Assembly (NCBI GenBank): GCA_037833965.1
Contig: AP031353.1
Location: 7,690,501 to 7,754,500 of the forward strand
DNA: 64,000 bases
DNA from: Marchantia polymorpha subsp. ruderalis
Taxonomy: Eukaryota; Streptophyta; Marchantiopsida; Marchantiales; Marchantiaceae
Direction of reading: 5' to 3'
Numbering within the stretch: position 1 is the first letter of the stretch; each line of letters opens with the position of its first letter. Positions 13,601-26,560 of this stretch are shown one piece after another. Both the position numbers and the translations under genes were made by a program. Below the pieces are notes generated by a model. It did not search any database and was not told the DNA's origin. It saw only the letters and a program-made list of their open reading frames with translations.

Positions 13601-16600
13601 GAGTGGCCTTCTAGTTCAGTGGGATTATCAAGGTTACCGACTCCAAGAAATCTTGCACAGAAATGTAGTTATTCGGAGCATGTGCCCTGTCGGAAATCGA
13701 CTGTGGGTTGGATATGCCGATGGGAAGGTACAAGTTCTGCCCCCTGGAAATGCTGCTACGAATCCAATCGGCGGCTGGCAAGCACATCGTCTTTCTGTAA
13801 TACAGATGGCTGTCTGTGATGCTTACGTTTTCTCACTGGGATCAAATGGATCTATTCGAGGTTGGAATGTTACATCCCCTGATCGCAATTTGGATGGGAT
13901 GCTGAAGACAACAATGAGCAACAGAGCGGATTCATATACTCGTCAGCGAAATCTCCTTGTCCTCGCGGCTACTTGGAACACCGCACAAGAACGAGCCTCT
14001 GTACATTCTGTGAGAACTTGGCTTGGGATTGATCCCCGGTCAGACCAACCACCGGAGGCCAGTATTGTGGTGGTTGGGCTGCAAGAGGTGGAGATGGGTG
14101 CTGGTGCAATTGGCATGGCCGCAGTGAAGGAGACGGTGAGACCCTTTCTTTTACACTGCTTGTACAGATGCTGACTTGACTTTGAACGAACCGATGCTGT
14201 CTTGAAGGTAGTTGATAAAGCCTTTTTTGTGTTACTGGAATGGGTATGTTTCACCTGAGTTAAGTAGGCTCTCAATGAAGTGTCCTCTTTGGCTGACACA
14301 TTATTTCCTGCAGGTCGGTATGGGACTGCAAGAGAAAGGCAGTCAAACTGGTCAGTGGTGGCTCAGCCAAATTGATGCTTCCTTAGGTGAAGGAAAAGAG
14401 TATGAACGTGTTGGATCTAGACAGCTGGCTGGAATGCTAGTTGGAGTGTGGTACGCGGGAATGAAACACCTGATTTCCCTGAAGATAATTCATAGAATTT
14501 TGCTTTCTCAACTTTTAGAATTTTGTGGATTAGGACGAAAGAGTACTGTTCCCAAACTAAATGTTAGTTGTGAATTACTAAAGAATTGTGATCGCACCTA
14601 TGGTAGTATTTGCTTTGTGACCGGGAAATTTAAGCATACAATTCTTGCTGTGGTCACAAACTAACGATTTAGACGATATAAGAGTACTGAACTGAAGTTT
14701 AATTCAACAATGGCATGCAGGGTGAGAAAACACCTATTGCCCTATGTAGGAGAAGTCGAAGCAGGAGCTGTGGCGTGTGGTTTTGGACGTGCTCTTGGTA
14801 ATAAGGTAGGAGCTCTTCTGTAAAATAAATCTGCTGACCAGTTCATGTAGGAAACATTGTTTTGTCCTCTGCTGCTTTATAAATATATATGAGGTGCTGT
14901 TGTGATGTTTAAGAGTGACAACTTGAATGAGCGAACTGTGAGAGTAAGTTGTACTTGACTTTTGATTGCCTATTCGCTGTACAGGGTGCTGTTGGAGTGA
15001 AGATGATGATCTTCAGACGGACTATCTGTGTTCTGACATCCCACCTCGCAGCACACATGGAGCATGTTTCACGTCGGAACTCTGATTTCGAGCACATTTA
15101 CAACCAGATGAGCTTTGGACGTTCCATGCGGATAAATGTTACAGCTGCCGCAGCAGGTGACTTTCCACCGTCAGCTATGCGTATAAGATGTGCTTGTGAC
15201 CAAAGTACCCTGAGATGGGCGGTTAATTTGTCTTGGAGGTCTGTCCTTATGAACGGGTATATTGTGCTATATTTGTTGAGTTCTTGTGCTTCTCTTCTGT
15301 GAGACACAGTCCGTTTATGTGAATCGAAGCCCTGATAGTCAATGAGAGATTTAACAGTGAGTCAAGAGCAAACCTGCGGATCAAGATCTGCTTTAACGTA
15401 GGAGACATTTTTTTTCTATACCCGTATTGATGTTACCTCAAGAGATTTATTGAAGTGAAGGCAACAATGTACAGTTGGAGTGATCTCTTGGTTGCTTTTC
15501 CTTATGGTATCATTCTTTCAAGTTTTATCCCTAGATTCCAATTCTGGTCACATGTACTTGAATAACAGATCACTAACGCACAGCTCGTTGCTCAGGTGTT
15601 ACAAACGCGGTACAAAATATGCTACGGGGTGGCCATACCGTAAGACGAACATCTGTTACGGTCGATCAGGATTATGTTGACAGAGACGGGCCACTTTCAC
15701 CGGTCTATACTATCTCATGTTCTTGTGATTTCTTTTCCAGTTTTTCCTCCATAGTTATATACTTCAATCCACTATGTGTCAAGGTTGCAACAGTGTCGTG
15801 AAGAACATGAACGTGACCTGTTTGGAGAGACAAGTAGGAGCTGTTTTTGTAACTTGCTTAGGCTTCTTTCGGTCCTAGTATCTATCTGGCTAACTATCTG
15901 CATTATCTGTTTTATGCACGGCTAAGATTAAGCAATATAATTGTGCAGGATTCCGATCCTACCAGTGACGACGCCCCTGAACTAGCGGAGGCGGATTTGT
16001 TGATCTGGACTGGGGATTTGAATTACCGGATTGACAATATGTCTTACGAAGAGACAATTGGCCTCATCAAGAAGAAGGCTTATGACACCCTTCTTTCGGC
16101 TGATCAGCTAAGAATTGAGATGGCTAGCGGACGGACCTTTCATGGATTGCGAGAGGGCCACATAAAGTTTCCTCCCACATACAAATTCGATAAGGGTTTC
16201 ACAGGTATGTGACACGATTCTCCTGCCCATATTTTTCCCCATATTCCATTCGATCTTTTGAAGCAGAGCCCTCTGATTTAGTCTGCGTTTTTCATCGTGT
16301 ACTGTGTTCCTAGCTTGATTCAAGCAAGGAAGCTGAAAATGTATCTGTGACTATATGTTTGAGGGGGCCAAATTGGGCCAAGCTTGTGATCATGTGATGT
16401 ATGCTTGAAAGGAGATAAAAGGCATGTTTCAAATGGTCATGTCAGGCAGCCCAATCTGCCCTGATGTGTGTAAGTTGCATATTATGTTCTCAATCTTGTT
16501 AGCTTCCACCGGGTATATGAACACATCTAAGAGTACACTGTTACCATCTCTGGGTGTGGGACTGAAAGATCACTCTTGTGTCTATCATTCCACTAAGCAA

Positions 16601-18122
16601 GATGTATATTGTCGAGTTTTTCTGAATCCTTCAAAATTATTTGAGCAGTATACGACTGAAAGATCACTCTTGTGTCTATCATTCCACTAAGCAAGATGTA
16701 TATTGTCGAGTTTTTCTGAATCCTTCAAAATTATTTGAGCAGTATACGATACTAGTGAGAAAAGAAGAATACCGGCCTGGTGTGATCGAGTGCTGTTTCG
16801 AGACAGCTTCGACAATGGCACAGATGCAAGTCGCGGCATCAAACTTACCAGGCCTATCAAGGCTACGGTGGTCAGGTATGAACTTACAATCTTACAGCAA
16901 GTCTCGTTTATCAGACAAATTTTTATTTTCAGGGATCGTCTGGACAGATATTTTTAGACATCTCTTGCAAAGTTATTTGCGTGACTTATTATGGCCCTTG
17001 AGAAAAGAATTGAGTCCTCCATGTCCTCAAAATGGAGATCAACTTCTGACTTGAATCTGTCATAGGATTTGATCAGTCTTCTAAAGTGGTTATTGTCGAG
17101 TGACGACAGCTACGAGGCAATCATGGAAATTGAAGACAGTGATCATAAACCCGTTCGTTGCCTACTCAACGTGGACCTTTCTGTTATTGATGAGAACGCC
17201 CGCCGCCGTGAATATGGGGACGTTATGCGTGATGCACACATTCAAAGTTGCATCGCAGAACTCGGCTATATACCCGACACAACGTTGAATACTAACAGGG
17301 TACTTCTGAATGATGTTGACACATCAAATCTGATCTTAAAGAATTCAGACAGACAATATCGCCTATTATATCTTGTACACTGCGAAGGTCTGCCCGCAAG
17401 AGGTCCTTGTCCGTGTGGCCAACACAGCACAAAAGACTCACCTAGACAAAATGCTGGTTTCAAGGAACAATTTCCAAGGGCTGGATATGGCTTCCCGCAC
17501 TGGATAATGGTATGTGTTTCTCGCAGTGTATGTATGGTCGTCAGACTTGCAAGTATGGTAGCCGTGATGTTCTTGAGAGATGAATTGTGCTCTATGCTGC
17601 AGCCAATACTTTGATGAAGTAACTAGGTATCAAGTTGCTGCTGATTGTTCTTATTTGCGTTTCTCGATCTGCTTTTGCTCATGACCGATTACGCACAATA
17701 TCGAGGTGAGTCAAGATTATGATGTAAATACATTCTTGTAGTGCACATGGTTTCGTTAAGCTGAACAAGCTGAATGTTGGCAGGTTTCACCGGCTGCGGG
17801 AGTCGTTGGACCGGGTGAGTCTATACCCATAAGGATCAAATATGTTATGAGAACAGGAGGTAGTGATCAGCAAGACAAGGTTGTTGTCCTGGTGGTCCGG
17901 TGGAAAGGTGCTCTTTCTTCTAGATACAAGCAGCACAGAGTTTGTGTTTGTCATGGACCATCTATCCGGAGTCTTGGGAAGGAGAAAGAGAGCTCGAAAA
18001 TACGTTCAAACGATCAGCAACGGCGGCTTTCTCCTAGAGAAAAGGAACCACAGCCGTACACTGGAAGACCAGATTATGCATCCTCGAGTTTCACTCAGAG
18101 TACACCGGATCTTTTGCTATGA
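10616..18122 (+). CDS. Type II inositol polyphosphate 5-phosphatase with WD40 repeats (FRA3-like)
   Basis: Eleven exons (10616-12302, 12699-12939, 13298-14135, 14314-14450, 14721-14805, 14985-15156, 15596-15639, 15949-16204, 16743-16875, 17101-17509, 17784-18122) join in phase to 1446 codons. An in-frame TAG lies just upstream of the ATG. The first ~390 residues are low complexity with poly-Ala and poly-Gln runs. WD40-type repeats follow from about 392 to 840 (WTGHRDGKIRLW). The catalytic domain shows VGLQEVEMGAG (~905), GNKGAVG (~995), HLAAHMEHVSRRN (~1013), WTGDLNYRI (~1087), FPPTYKF (~1142), PAWCDR (~1166) and SDHKPVR (~1211), so the catalytic Asp and His are intact. Family enzymes remove the 5-phosphate from inositol phosphates and phosphoinositides; Arabidopsis FRA3 acts in secondary wall and actin organisation. 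Length compares with about 1300 for FRA3. The least certain part is the short exon 15596-15639. Confidence 0.93.
16561..16748. repeat. Perfect 94-bp tandem duplication spanning a 3' splice site
   Basis: The unit 16561-16654 is repeated exactly at 16655-16748. Each copy carries the same intron end GAGCAG followed by TATACG, so the acceptor of phosphatase exon 9 exists twice. Only the downstream copy continues into the conserved coding sequence. The upstream copy would lead to a TGA at 16657-16659. Confidence 0.95.
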
Positions 18123-20345
18123 GATCAAGGACGAAAGGCTGTTGTTACTCAATCATGTTCCGTCAATGGGTAGAAATTCACTTTTTGTCCAAAAATCCAA
18201 CAAACCTATATCTTTGTTTTGCTGATCCAAGATTCATCTATATCGATTTTTGTGGGTAGGTTCGCGATCATTTCAGACTAAAGCCTTTTGATGTGTAGAA
18301 CATTCTCAAGACCTGTGACAGCTCAAGGGCACTGCTCAATCTCATCTTAGCTTTCTCCAAACGCAGATTGTCAATACTGTCCACCCTTGCCCTTCGCTAT
18401 CATTGACTGACATTCCTGTCACTCACTAAAAATCCTGGAACTTGCCAGATGTCACGGCTTCTGTGTCATAAGATGTTGCCCTCGCAGCCCTTCACCTGCA
18501 CAGATTGAAGCAGGAGCTGCTGTCAGCTGAAGTCGCTGTCTGTACATTTTCCAGGTAGGTCGTCGCAGTTAGTACATGACCGGAGTTGTCGAGGGCCCGT
18601 AGTATGACAAAAGTTCATTGAAGGAGAGGGCTGTATTCGGGTTTAGTTACGTGGCCTATGTCTCTCAGGGCTTGTTGCCCATGGCTTACAACTATGTAGG
18701 TCTTGAGATTTGGTTGCACTGTCTGTACAACAGTGGTCTGTCATGGTCAAAATTTTGCCTCTACTGGATGTCACATCTACAGCAAGATAGCTCCGACTGA
18801 GTGCAATATTAACGGCGATTTGGGCTTCATCCTTGCAATAGTGTGATGGTTCCTCATCTGGAGCTGTAAGGCGATGATGGATGTCTATTCAGGTCATATC
18901 TTTGACACCAAAGGTCTCATCACTGCCTCAATCAGTTGTGCAGAGAATTTGTCCTGAAGATATGGGACTTCTTGATACCAATCTCCGTACGGTTCATCGT
19001 TGTGATCCTATGTATCAAATTCATCACAACTAAGCAGAGGAGCAAGATTCTATAAGCAGATATCGTATCAGCATCTCATGACAAGGTAAACATCTAGTCC
19101 TGGTGGAGACGATTTTTTATCTCTTTTTTCTTTACAAATGGTCGACTAGAAAAGTGGCGTTTGAAAGTGACTTTGTCTGTCTCGTTACTCCAAATGATAT
19201 GTTTCGAATGAAACATTGCTCAGGTATGCTCTCTACGGCGGCAGAGACGGGAAGGAACAGATGGAGGCTTTTGTTTCGAATTGGCGAGGACATGTACATT
19301 TCCAGAGGTTGGGGAATGGAGGCGTGGGCTCGAAGTAGCATCTATATAGTCAAGTTTAAAGTCTTTACATGATTCTCCACGTAGTGACTGGATGCATAGA
19401 GCAGTACGAAACGTATCACTTGAAATAGTAATTGGTTATCTACCAGGAAAGACGTGCTTGAAGATTGGCTCAAGCACTCATTACAGATTCTCACCTTTGA
19501 AGGTGTCCATAGGTTGATTCTTAATTTGACAAGGGCACAACTCTGTGCGGAAGTCAGCAATGCAAGAAGAAATAAAGTTTAATATCTAGAGTACACAACA
19601 TCAAGTATCATCACTCAATGATTGACGAAATTACCCTCACAGACTTCTTTTCTAGTGCTTTCAACATCGCATCAGACGTGTGCCCCGTGTAGAAGCTAAT
19701 AGTCTTCTCTTGTATGGTATGTATAATTTCTTTGCAGCCGGTGCTGATTTGTGTGGGTAACTGAATAAGTCGGGAGCAGCGTGCACGCGTCAAATAGCGT
19801 TGAACATATAGGGTCCTAAAACCTAGAGACATTATCTTCCGTTTGTTTCATTCGCGGATAACAATTTGAGAACGACATTTCAACCTAGTTCGTTGTTAAG
19901 GCTTGTTTTTGGATGAAGCTGTGGCTGTGACCTAATAAACTCGGTAGGTAGTGAACATTGTTTGTGGTTGTTCATCAAGGACAGATCTACTTGTAAGAGG
20001 CTTAAGCATGGTTGGCGAGAACGAGTGACTACAGATTGCATACACCGAGATAGTGTGCCATGTGTGATATACTGTGGCTACACAACTGCAATTGCAGATC
20101 TAGAGAGCAATTCTGGAGTGAATTGAGTGGCCGTCTTAGGAGCAAAAATTCTAATCTCAGAGCATTAGCTCCAGCAGGTGGATCCTGTACACCCGGATGA
20201 TCTGCAAGAGCACAGCGTTATGAATCTGCAAGCTTGTGTCGTAAGCTAGACCATGCCTGTAGAAGTGACATAATGGGCCACTGCTGATCGGTTATTACAG
20301 AAACGGTTCGTAGATCTTGTGCTTACCGCGCAGTTTCTAGAAATT
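18123..20345. other. 3' flank and gene-free stretch after the phosphatase
   Basis: The first few hundred bases are probably the phosphatase 3' UTR. Short open frames (for example 18618-18800 and 19103-19372) show no recognisable family and no splice logic. I see no mobile element or RNA gene here. Confidence 0.4.
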
Positions 20346-20887
20346 GTTTAAACGAGAATTAACTAGAATTAAGTCGTAGTCATAACAAGATAGAGTAATA
20401 ATATACAGAAGTCATTCAACAATCTTCCTTTAACTCGTGTTAAAAAATCTCACTGATCTTTCTAATTTATACTATTATTCACATAATAAGATAAAATAAT
20501 AATATATAGAGCTAACTCAACAATCTATCCTTAACATGTGTTAAGGAATCTCAATAACCTCTCTAATTTATATTATTATTCCAATAACATGATAGAGTAA
20601 TAATATACAGAGACAATTCAACAATCTTACTTTTAATTTATGTTAAGTAATTTCACTAATCTCTCTAACCTATTTCATTACTCCCATAACATGATAGAGA
20701 AATAATATATGTAATAAACTCAAGAATCTCATCTTTAACTTGTGTTAAATACTCTCAGTAAACTCTCTAATCTGTATTATTATTCCACGGGAGATTCTAG
20801 ACGTAAATTTAACACAAGATCACTCTTAAACGTAAGTTAACTAGAACCAAGCCGTAGCCATAACAGGATAGAGTAATAATATACAGA
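20346..20887. repeat. AT-rich tandem array, ~101-bp unit, with flanking direct repeats
   Basis: The anchor GATAGAGTAATAATATACAG recurs, with changes, at 20389, 20490, 20591 and 20693, giving periods of 101, 101 and 102 bp. A fifth anchor at 20867 follows a spacer. The segments 20346-20410 and 20823-20887 are about 85% alike and bracket the array. It lies just beyond the 3' end of the copia relic and may be part of its 3' LTR, because CATGTTAGAATT on the minus strand near 20982 resembles a copia LTR start. That assignment is not secure. Confidence 0.75.
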
Positions 20888-20999
20888 GTTAACAAAAAAC
20901 CTGCTAGTATAGAGGGAACATAAACCTTATCACTTACATAATTACCCCGCGAGAAGTTCTAGAAAAAATTCTAACATGAAAAGATGTAAAGAGATGACT

Positions 21000-23900
21000 G
21001 AAGATACTATGCTAGAAAAAATTTCTCGTGCTCCCTATGCACAAGTTGCATAGTAGCACACTGTCGCATGAAACTCTCAAAGGTAATAATTTTGGAAAGT
21101 TTTAACGCATCAATTAGATTGAGTTTATCGTCAATCTTGACCAGCTCAATCGTTTTCTCAAACATTGTTTGTCTAATAAAATGATGTCAATGTGCTTCAC
21201 TCTGCTATCCATGATTTAGTTTGTAGCCACATGTAAAACACTCTGGTTATCACAATGAAGATTGACCACGTCTTATGTTAATACCATTTCCATGATAAGC
21301 TTATTCAACCAAATAGCTTACTTTGCCGCTTCTACTACTGCCACATATTTATCTTATGTTGTTGACTAAGTCATCCACTTTTGCAAGGTAGATCTTCAAC
21401 TGATGTTTCCATCGCTAAGTGTAAACATATATCCAGTTGTAGATCTTTTTTTGTCTAAATCTTGTCTAAGTTCAACATCAACATAGCCACACAAGTACTT
21501 GGCATTGTGTAATAATCCATTAAACAATAAGCCATAGTCCACAGTACTCTTAAAATATTTCAGAATTCATTTCACTGATTTCTAGTGAACTTTCTTGGAT
21601 TCTACATATACTGTAAGACCGGATGTTATAAGTGTGAAATAGAACTAGAAGTAACCAAGAAATTAATCATGACTAACTTAGTTATGACTACATTCAGCAA
21701 GTTGTGATTAAATTTAACTAGATTTAACTAAATTTATCAAGTTATAACTATGTCTATCAAGTTATATCTATGTTTAACTATAATGTTTATACTTGACAAA
21801 ATAACTAAAGAAATTTTAGAAGATTTGAGTCAACAATTCTATTTTGTCTTGTACAAAAGTATAGATTCCAAGAGAAAAAACTTTTGACATCATGTTTAGT
21901 TTTGATTGGATTGACTAAGTAATGAACAATTCATTGACTAAACGAAGTCTTAAGTTGACTTATTGGCAAGTGGAGGTTTTTGAAATTGAAAATGCACAAA
22001 TGGCATGTCGCCAACTCAATCTAGGTATGGGTAAACATCTAGAAAATTTAGTAGGCCAATGACATGGTATTGATAACTAGTCAAACTTACTATGATTTAT
22101 TTTTATGAAAGTAAATTAGATAGAAATTACCATTTGCTACCATATGATCTTTTCAAATAGGGTATAGAAAGAGGTAAGGAAAAGCCTTCAAAGCAAATTT
22201 AGAGAGCTCATATGTAAAGACTTGTGTCATATATGAAAGAGTGACGTTTTTCAGCATTTGGAAGTGTCGATGTGTGGATGAATTTGAATGATGAAATGAA
22301 AGAATGTGTGAGAGTATGTTTGGAACATGATCATAAAGGATAATCCTAGTCTTTTAGAACCATGATAAGCTACCGCAAAACCATTTGAGATTAAACTAAG
22401 TGAGATTCAACACGGAGGTTGCAATATCTGCTCATCTTACTCATTGCTAGAGCAGTATCATGCCTAATGCACACCATCAAACACATGAAATTGCCAATAA
22501 TTTATTCATAGTAAACACATTACATTCTTTCTTTCTCCACAGCATCTCTAGAACATTGAGTTGCGTAGAGTTGAAAATATGTTGGTAGAGGAGTACAAAC
22601 TACTTTCAAATCGGTCATATTGAAACGATCAAGTATACGCTGAACATAGCTTCTTCTGTTCAAAATTCCTATAAATATTCATGTCTAATATACTTTTCAA
22701 CTCCTCTATATTCTTATATTAAATGTAGACTTCAGTGATTCTTGCATTCATAGACATCGGATTGGTTCTTTGCCAAGATGAACATGTTGTCAACGTAAAG
22801 TACTAAAATGATGAGATTGAACACCTAATCATTCATCTTTTTCATGTAGACACAACGATCATACACATTTCAGAAAAAATTTTATGCCTTTATAAACTCA
22901 TCAAATCACATATTTCATTATCTAAGAGCTTGTTTTAGTCAATATATTGATTTCAACAATCTACAAATCACCTCTCTTGGTCTTTGACCTCAAAGCCAAC
23001 TAGTTGTCTCATGTATATCTCCTTCTCTAAATATTCATAAAGAAAGCTTGTGATCGCATCCATCTGGTCCATAACAATATTGAATATTGCGGCCAGTGCA
23101 GATATCAAACAAATTGTAGTATACTTTGCTACAAGCAAGAAAACTTTGTTCCAATTCACAAACTTCTCCTATGTGAAACCTCTAGCTACCAACCTGGCTT
23201 TGAAGATTATCGTCTCATCTTTTGATGGATTGTCTTTCAGCTTGTACATCCACTTTGAGTCAATTAATGTCTGATCTTTAGGAAGCTCAACCAACTTCCA
23301 AGTCTTGTTGTCAATCAATGATTGCATCTTTCGCTCCATAGTAGCATTCCACTCAAGTTTGTTGACCAAAACTTGAGCTTTCTTGTATTAAAAAGTTTCA
23401 CCTTCTTCCAAGATCAACGCCATATCATCCTCATCCTCAAAATTAAGGTCACGATCTTTGAGATTGGATGACTTGGCCCATACATCAAATCTTTGATGAG
23501 CTATACTACGACGTTGTGATCTCCTAATAGACTTTTTTGTTTGATCTCTATTGTCTGGCATTGTTGCAATAGGCTCAATGATAACCTGCTCTTGTAGTTC
23601 TTGTTCTCCAAAAACTTATTCCACATGCATCCATGCTCTTTCTTGTGACATATCATTGGTGATAGAATGATCAAACTTCCTCACAACAACATACTCATCA
23701 GTATGAGTAGACTCAAAACTCTCAACTCTTTCAATAAGCCAAATTCATTTTAAAAACATCTCTATTTACAACCACCTTAAGGTCAATTGAATCCCATAGT
23801 CTAAGTTCTTTCACTCCACTAGCATATCCAAGATAACGATATTTCTTGGATGTATAATCTAACTTAATCTTGTGCTCCTTAGACGAGAGAGAATAAGTTG

Positions 23901-26332
23901 TACAACCAAAAACTTTCAAACGACTATAAGCTGTCATCCGTTTATGCCTCAATTCAAATGGCGTTAAGAAATTGATTGCACTAGAAGGTAAAAGGTTTAC
24001 TAAATAGATTGGGATGTTAATAATTTTGGCCCAAAATTCTTCCGGTAAACCTGATTAGCTTAAAATACTTTGCACTTTCTTTAACACTGTTTGATTGAGT
24101 TTTTCAAAAGAAATGATTTGTTGTGGAGTATAAACCGTCCTAAAATGGCGAGTATTTCACTCATGTTTACAATAGCTAAGAAATTACTCATAAATATACT
24201 TGTCACCAATATTTGATCGTAGATATTTCACCTTGTGTCCAATTTGACTATCAACTTGAATGCGTCAACTTTTGAAAGTTGAAAACGTCTCAGACTTGTG
24301 GATAAGAAAATATACTCACAGATACTTGGAGTAGTCATCTATAAAATAGACATAGTACAACTTTCTTGAAAGTGAGCCAAAAAGAGAATGTCCCAACACG
24401 TCACTATGTACATACTCCAATATCTTTGTAGATATATGAGTTCCAATGTCAAAAGCTCACCTATGCTAATTTTCAATGATGTAATGTTCACAGAATGCTA
24501 AGTCAACTTTACCCAAATCTTGAAATAGCTTTTTTACATCAAGAAAAGACATGTACCAATCAATTGTATGGCTTAAATCGGAATGACATACATGAGACAT
24601 TTCAACACGAGATCTGGATAAGTGAACTTCTTCACAAATAGTGATGTACTCTAACAAGTATAGATTATTGTGCTTGTATCCTTCAATAACAACCTTCTTA
24701 TCAAATGATCTAACACGCCCTGTCTTAAACTCCACTTTAAACCTTGTGAGTCCAATACTCCAAGAGAGATAAAGTTCTTTCTCATGTTAGATATAAATCT
24801 AACATGGATCAACGTACGGTTAATACCATTAAACATGCAAATCTTAACACCTTAATTTTGTAGGATTGATAATTATTTATAAAAATTGAACCAATAATAC
24901 AAAAATAAATACAAAAGAACTGTCTAATGTAACGATTGTGATAAGAACAAGCAATGTTTGGAATTCATACATCAACAACAACTTTTGATGAACTACAGAA
25001 TGCAAATCTCTTGCATCATATGACGTTTTTTGTACAAATTATTTTCATTGGTATCAAAATGCTTTGCAACATTTGCCACTAAAGTAGAAATCGTACTTGT
25101 CATCCAGAAATACTTCATGATGTGGTCTTTCTTACTATATTATCAACAAATAACATTCTTCCTGTCAAATGATTGAGCCATAAATTGGATTCTTATTCGC
25201 TTAGAAAATCTTGATCTCTAACTCTTCAATTTTGAACGTCGTGAATCATTGATATTCCTCAAGTTGTGATTGACCTCAGATCATAATGAGTATTCTTCTA
25301 GAAGTGGATGGAATGAAGGGGAATAGCATTTACTGCTCTACCGCGTCCGTTGGAAGGGTACTTACAACCTCGTTGTAAATGAATGCCGTGTTCTAATGAT
25401 GAAGAAGAATCTTTGATAGCGTCTGATAGGTAGACAACAATGAATTGAATAGATGCATTGACTTCTTCGTGTCAAGAAATTTCTCCCCTATATTTTGGAA
25501 ATCCACCAAGAAATTTCCAAAGGCATGAATATGGTATTGGATTCTTGTGACAAGCACATATTGAATTGTAACAACCGCATGTAACTGTTCATGACATTTG
25601 AGAGATTCTTTGGATGGAATCGTTACTGAAGCGTATGAAACAACTTTGACACTTCAGAGTACTCATCAACCTCATTGAGTATGGAAATTTTTAAATATGC
25701 CAACACCTTGCAAACTGCATAGTACTTAGCAGCAGTCCATTTAGTATCATTTATGTTAAGAGTTTTTTCTCCTAGTTATATAGTGACATCCATGGATCGT
25801 AACTTCACTTTTATCTGTTTTTCCAAAGCAAATAAACACCTTGGACATTGAAAGTTATTATGTCATACCAAAAATCGCCACCGACCTATTGCCCAACCAG
25901 CTCTACACGTCAAAAAGTAAAGATAATAGCAACCTTTGAGTCAAATTTCTCCTTTTAAGTCATTGTTCAACTCCTGAAAAATATCAAAATGCACTATTTG
26001 CGACAAGAGTTTTCCAACGATAGCCAATTTGTCTATACTTTGATGAAAAAATATTTTTAAGAAATATTTATGATGAAATATTTTGTCATCATCGTTCGTC
26101 CGTTGATTGCGTTGCCCTGCCGACCACGGTTGGCCTGGTTGATCATGATGATGATAGAGTGTTGCACGACTATCCTTGCTTTGGCCTAAGTGAGTTATGT
26201 GAATCAGAAACAAACCACATCCACAAACTTTCAAAGAACTTTTAAATTCCCGTCATCTTCAAAACTCCGAACCTGAAAACTTGACATTGAGAAGAAACTC
26301 ACACGCTAAACCAAAACTTGCTATCATACCAG
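21000..26332 (-). mobile_element. Degenerate Ty1/copia LTR retrotransposon, internal region
   Basis: Minus-strand fragments appear in copia order from high to low coordinates. They are gag-like (about 25300-25900), pre-integrase (24466-24836, KVDLAFCEH), integrase (about 24000-24470, HSDV and FIDDYSKY; 23731-23952, LKVFGC and LRLWD), reverse transcriptase (23169-23369, KARLVARGF; 22968-23159, AITSFLYEYLEKEIY), and RNase H (about 21180-21400, CDNQS, VKHIDI). Stop codons and frameshifts break the frame throughout. The RT box reads YVDN instead of YVDD near 22790, and the second integrase Asp is replaced (LRSNIG for LRSDNG) near 24220. The element cannot be autonomous. A relic of the initiator-Met-tRNA binding site, TGGTATGATAGC, lies at 26320-26331. 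Confidence 0.9.
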
Positions 26333-26560
26333 TTCTAACAATAAAACTCGAGATCACAATGATCAAACCAATAAAACGAAAGACAGAAGTATAATGTGGT
26401 TCAACCTCAAGGGCTACGTCCACGGAAGAATACACGCATGAGATTTTAGTACTTCAAATGAAAACACAACAATGCTTGAATCAATCATCAAGGTATATAT
26501 ATATATATATATCCAACATATGTGACCACTCTCAACTATAAATAGCTACACATGGAGTTA
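26333..26560 (-). repeat. Recognisable part of the copia 5' LTR
   Basis: Directly upstream of the primer-binding-site relic, the minus strand carries CCGTGGACGTAG (26414-26425) and GGTTGAACCAC (26396-26406). This pair is typical of the R-U5 part of plant copia LTRs. A TA microsatellite at 26494-26512 and a TATA-like stretch near 26530 would lie in U3. The outer LTR border was not found, and no matching second copy was seen at the 3' side. Confidence 0.6.

Noticed and set aside
15640-15830. Extra phosphatase exon suggested by an open frame after 15639 (or CNSVVKN-type frame near 15790)
   Set aside because: The strong donor ACC/GTAAGA at 15639 joins in phase straight to 15949, matching the spacing between conserved blocks in FRA3-type proteins. 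The extra pieces need weak splice sites.
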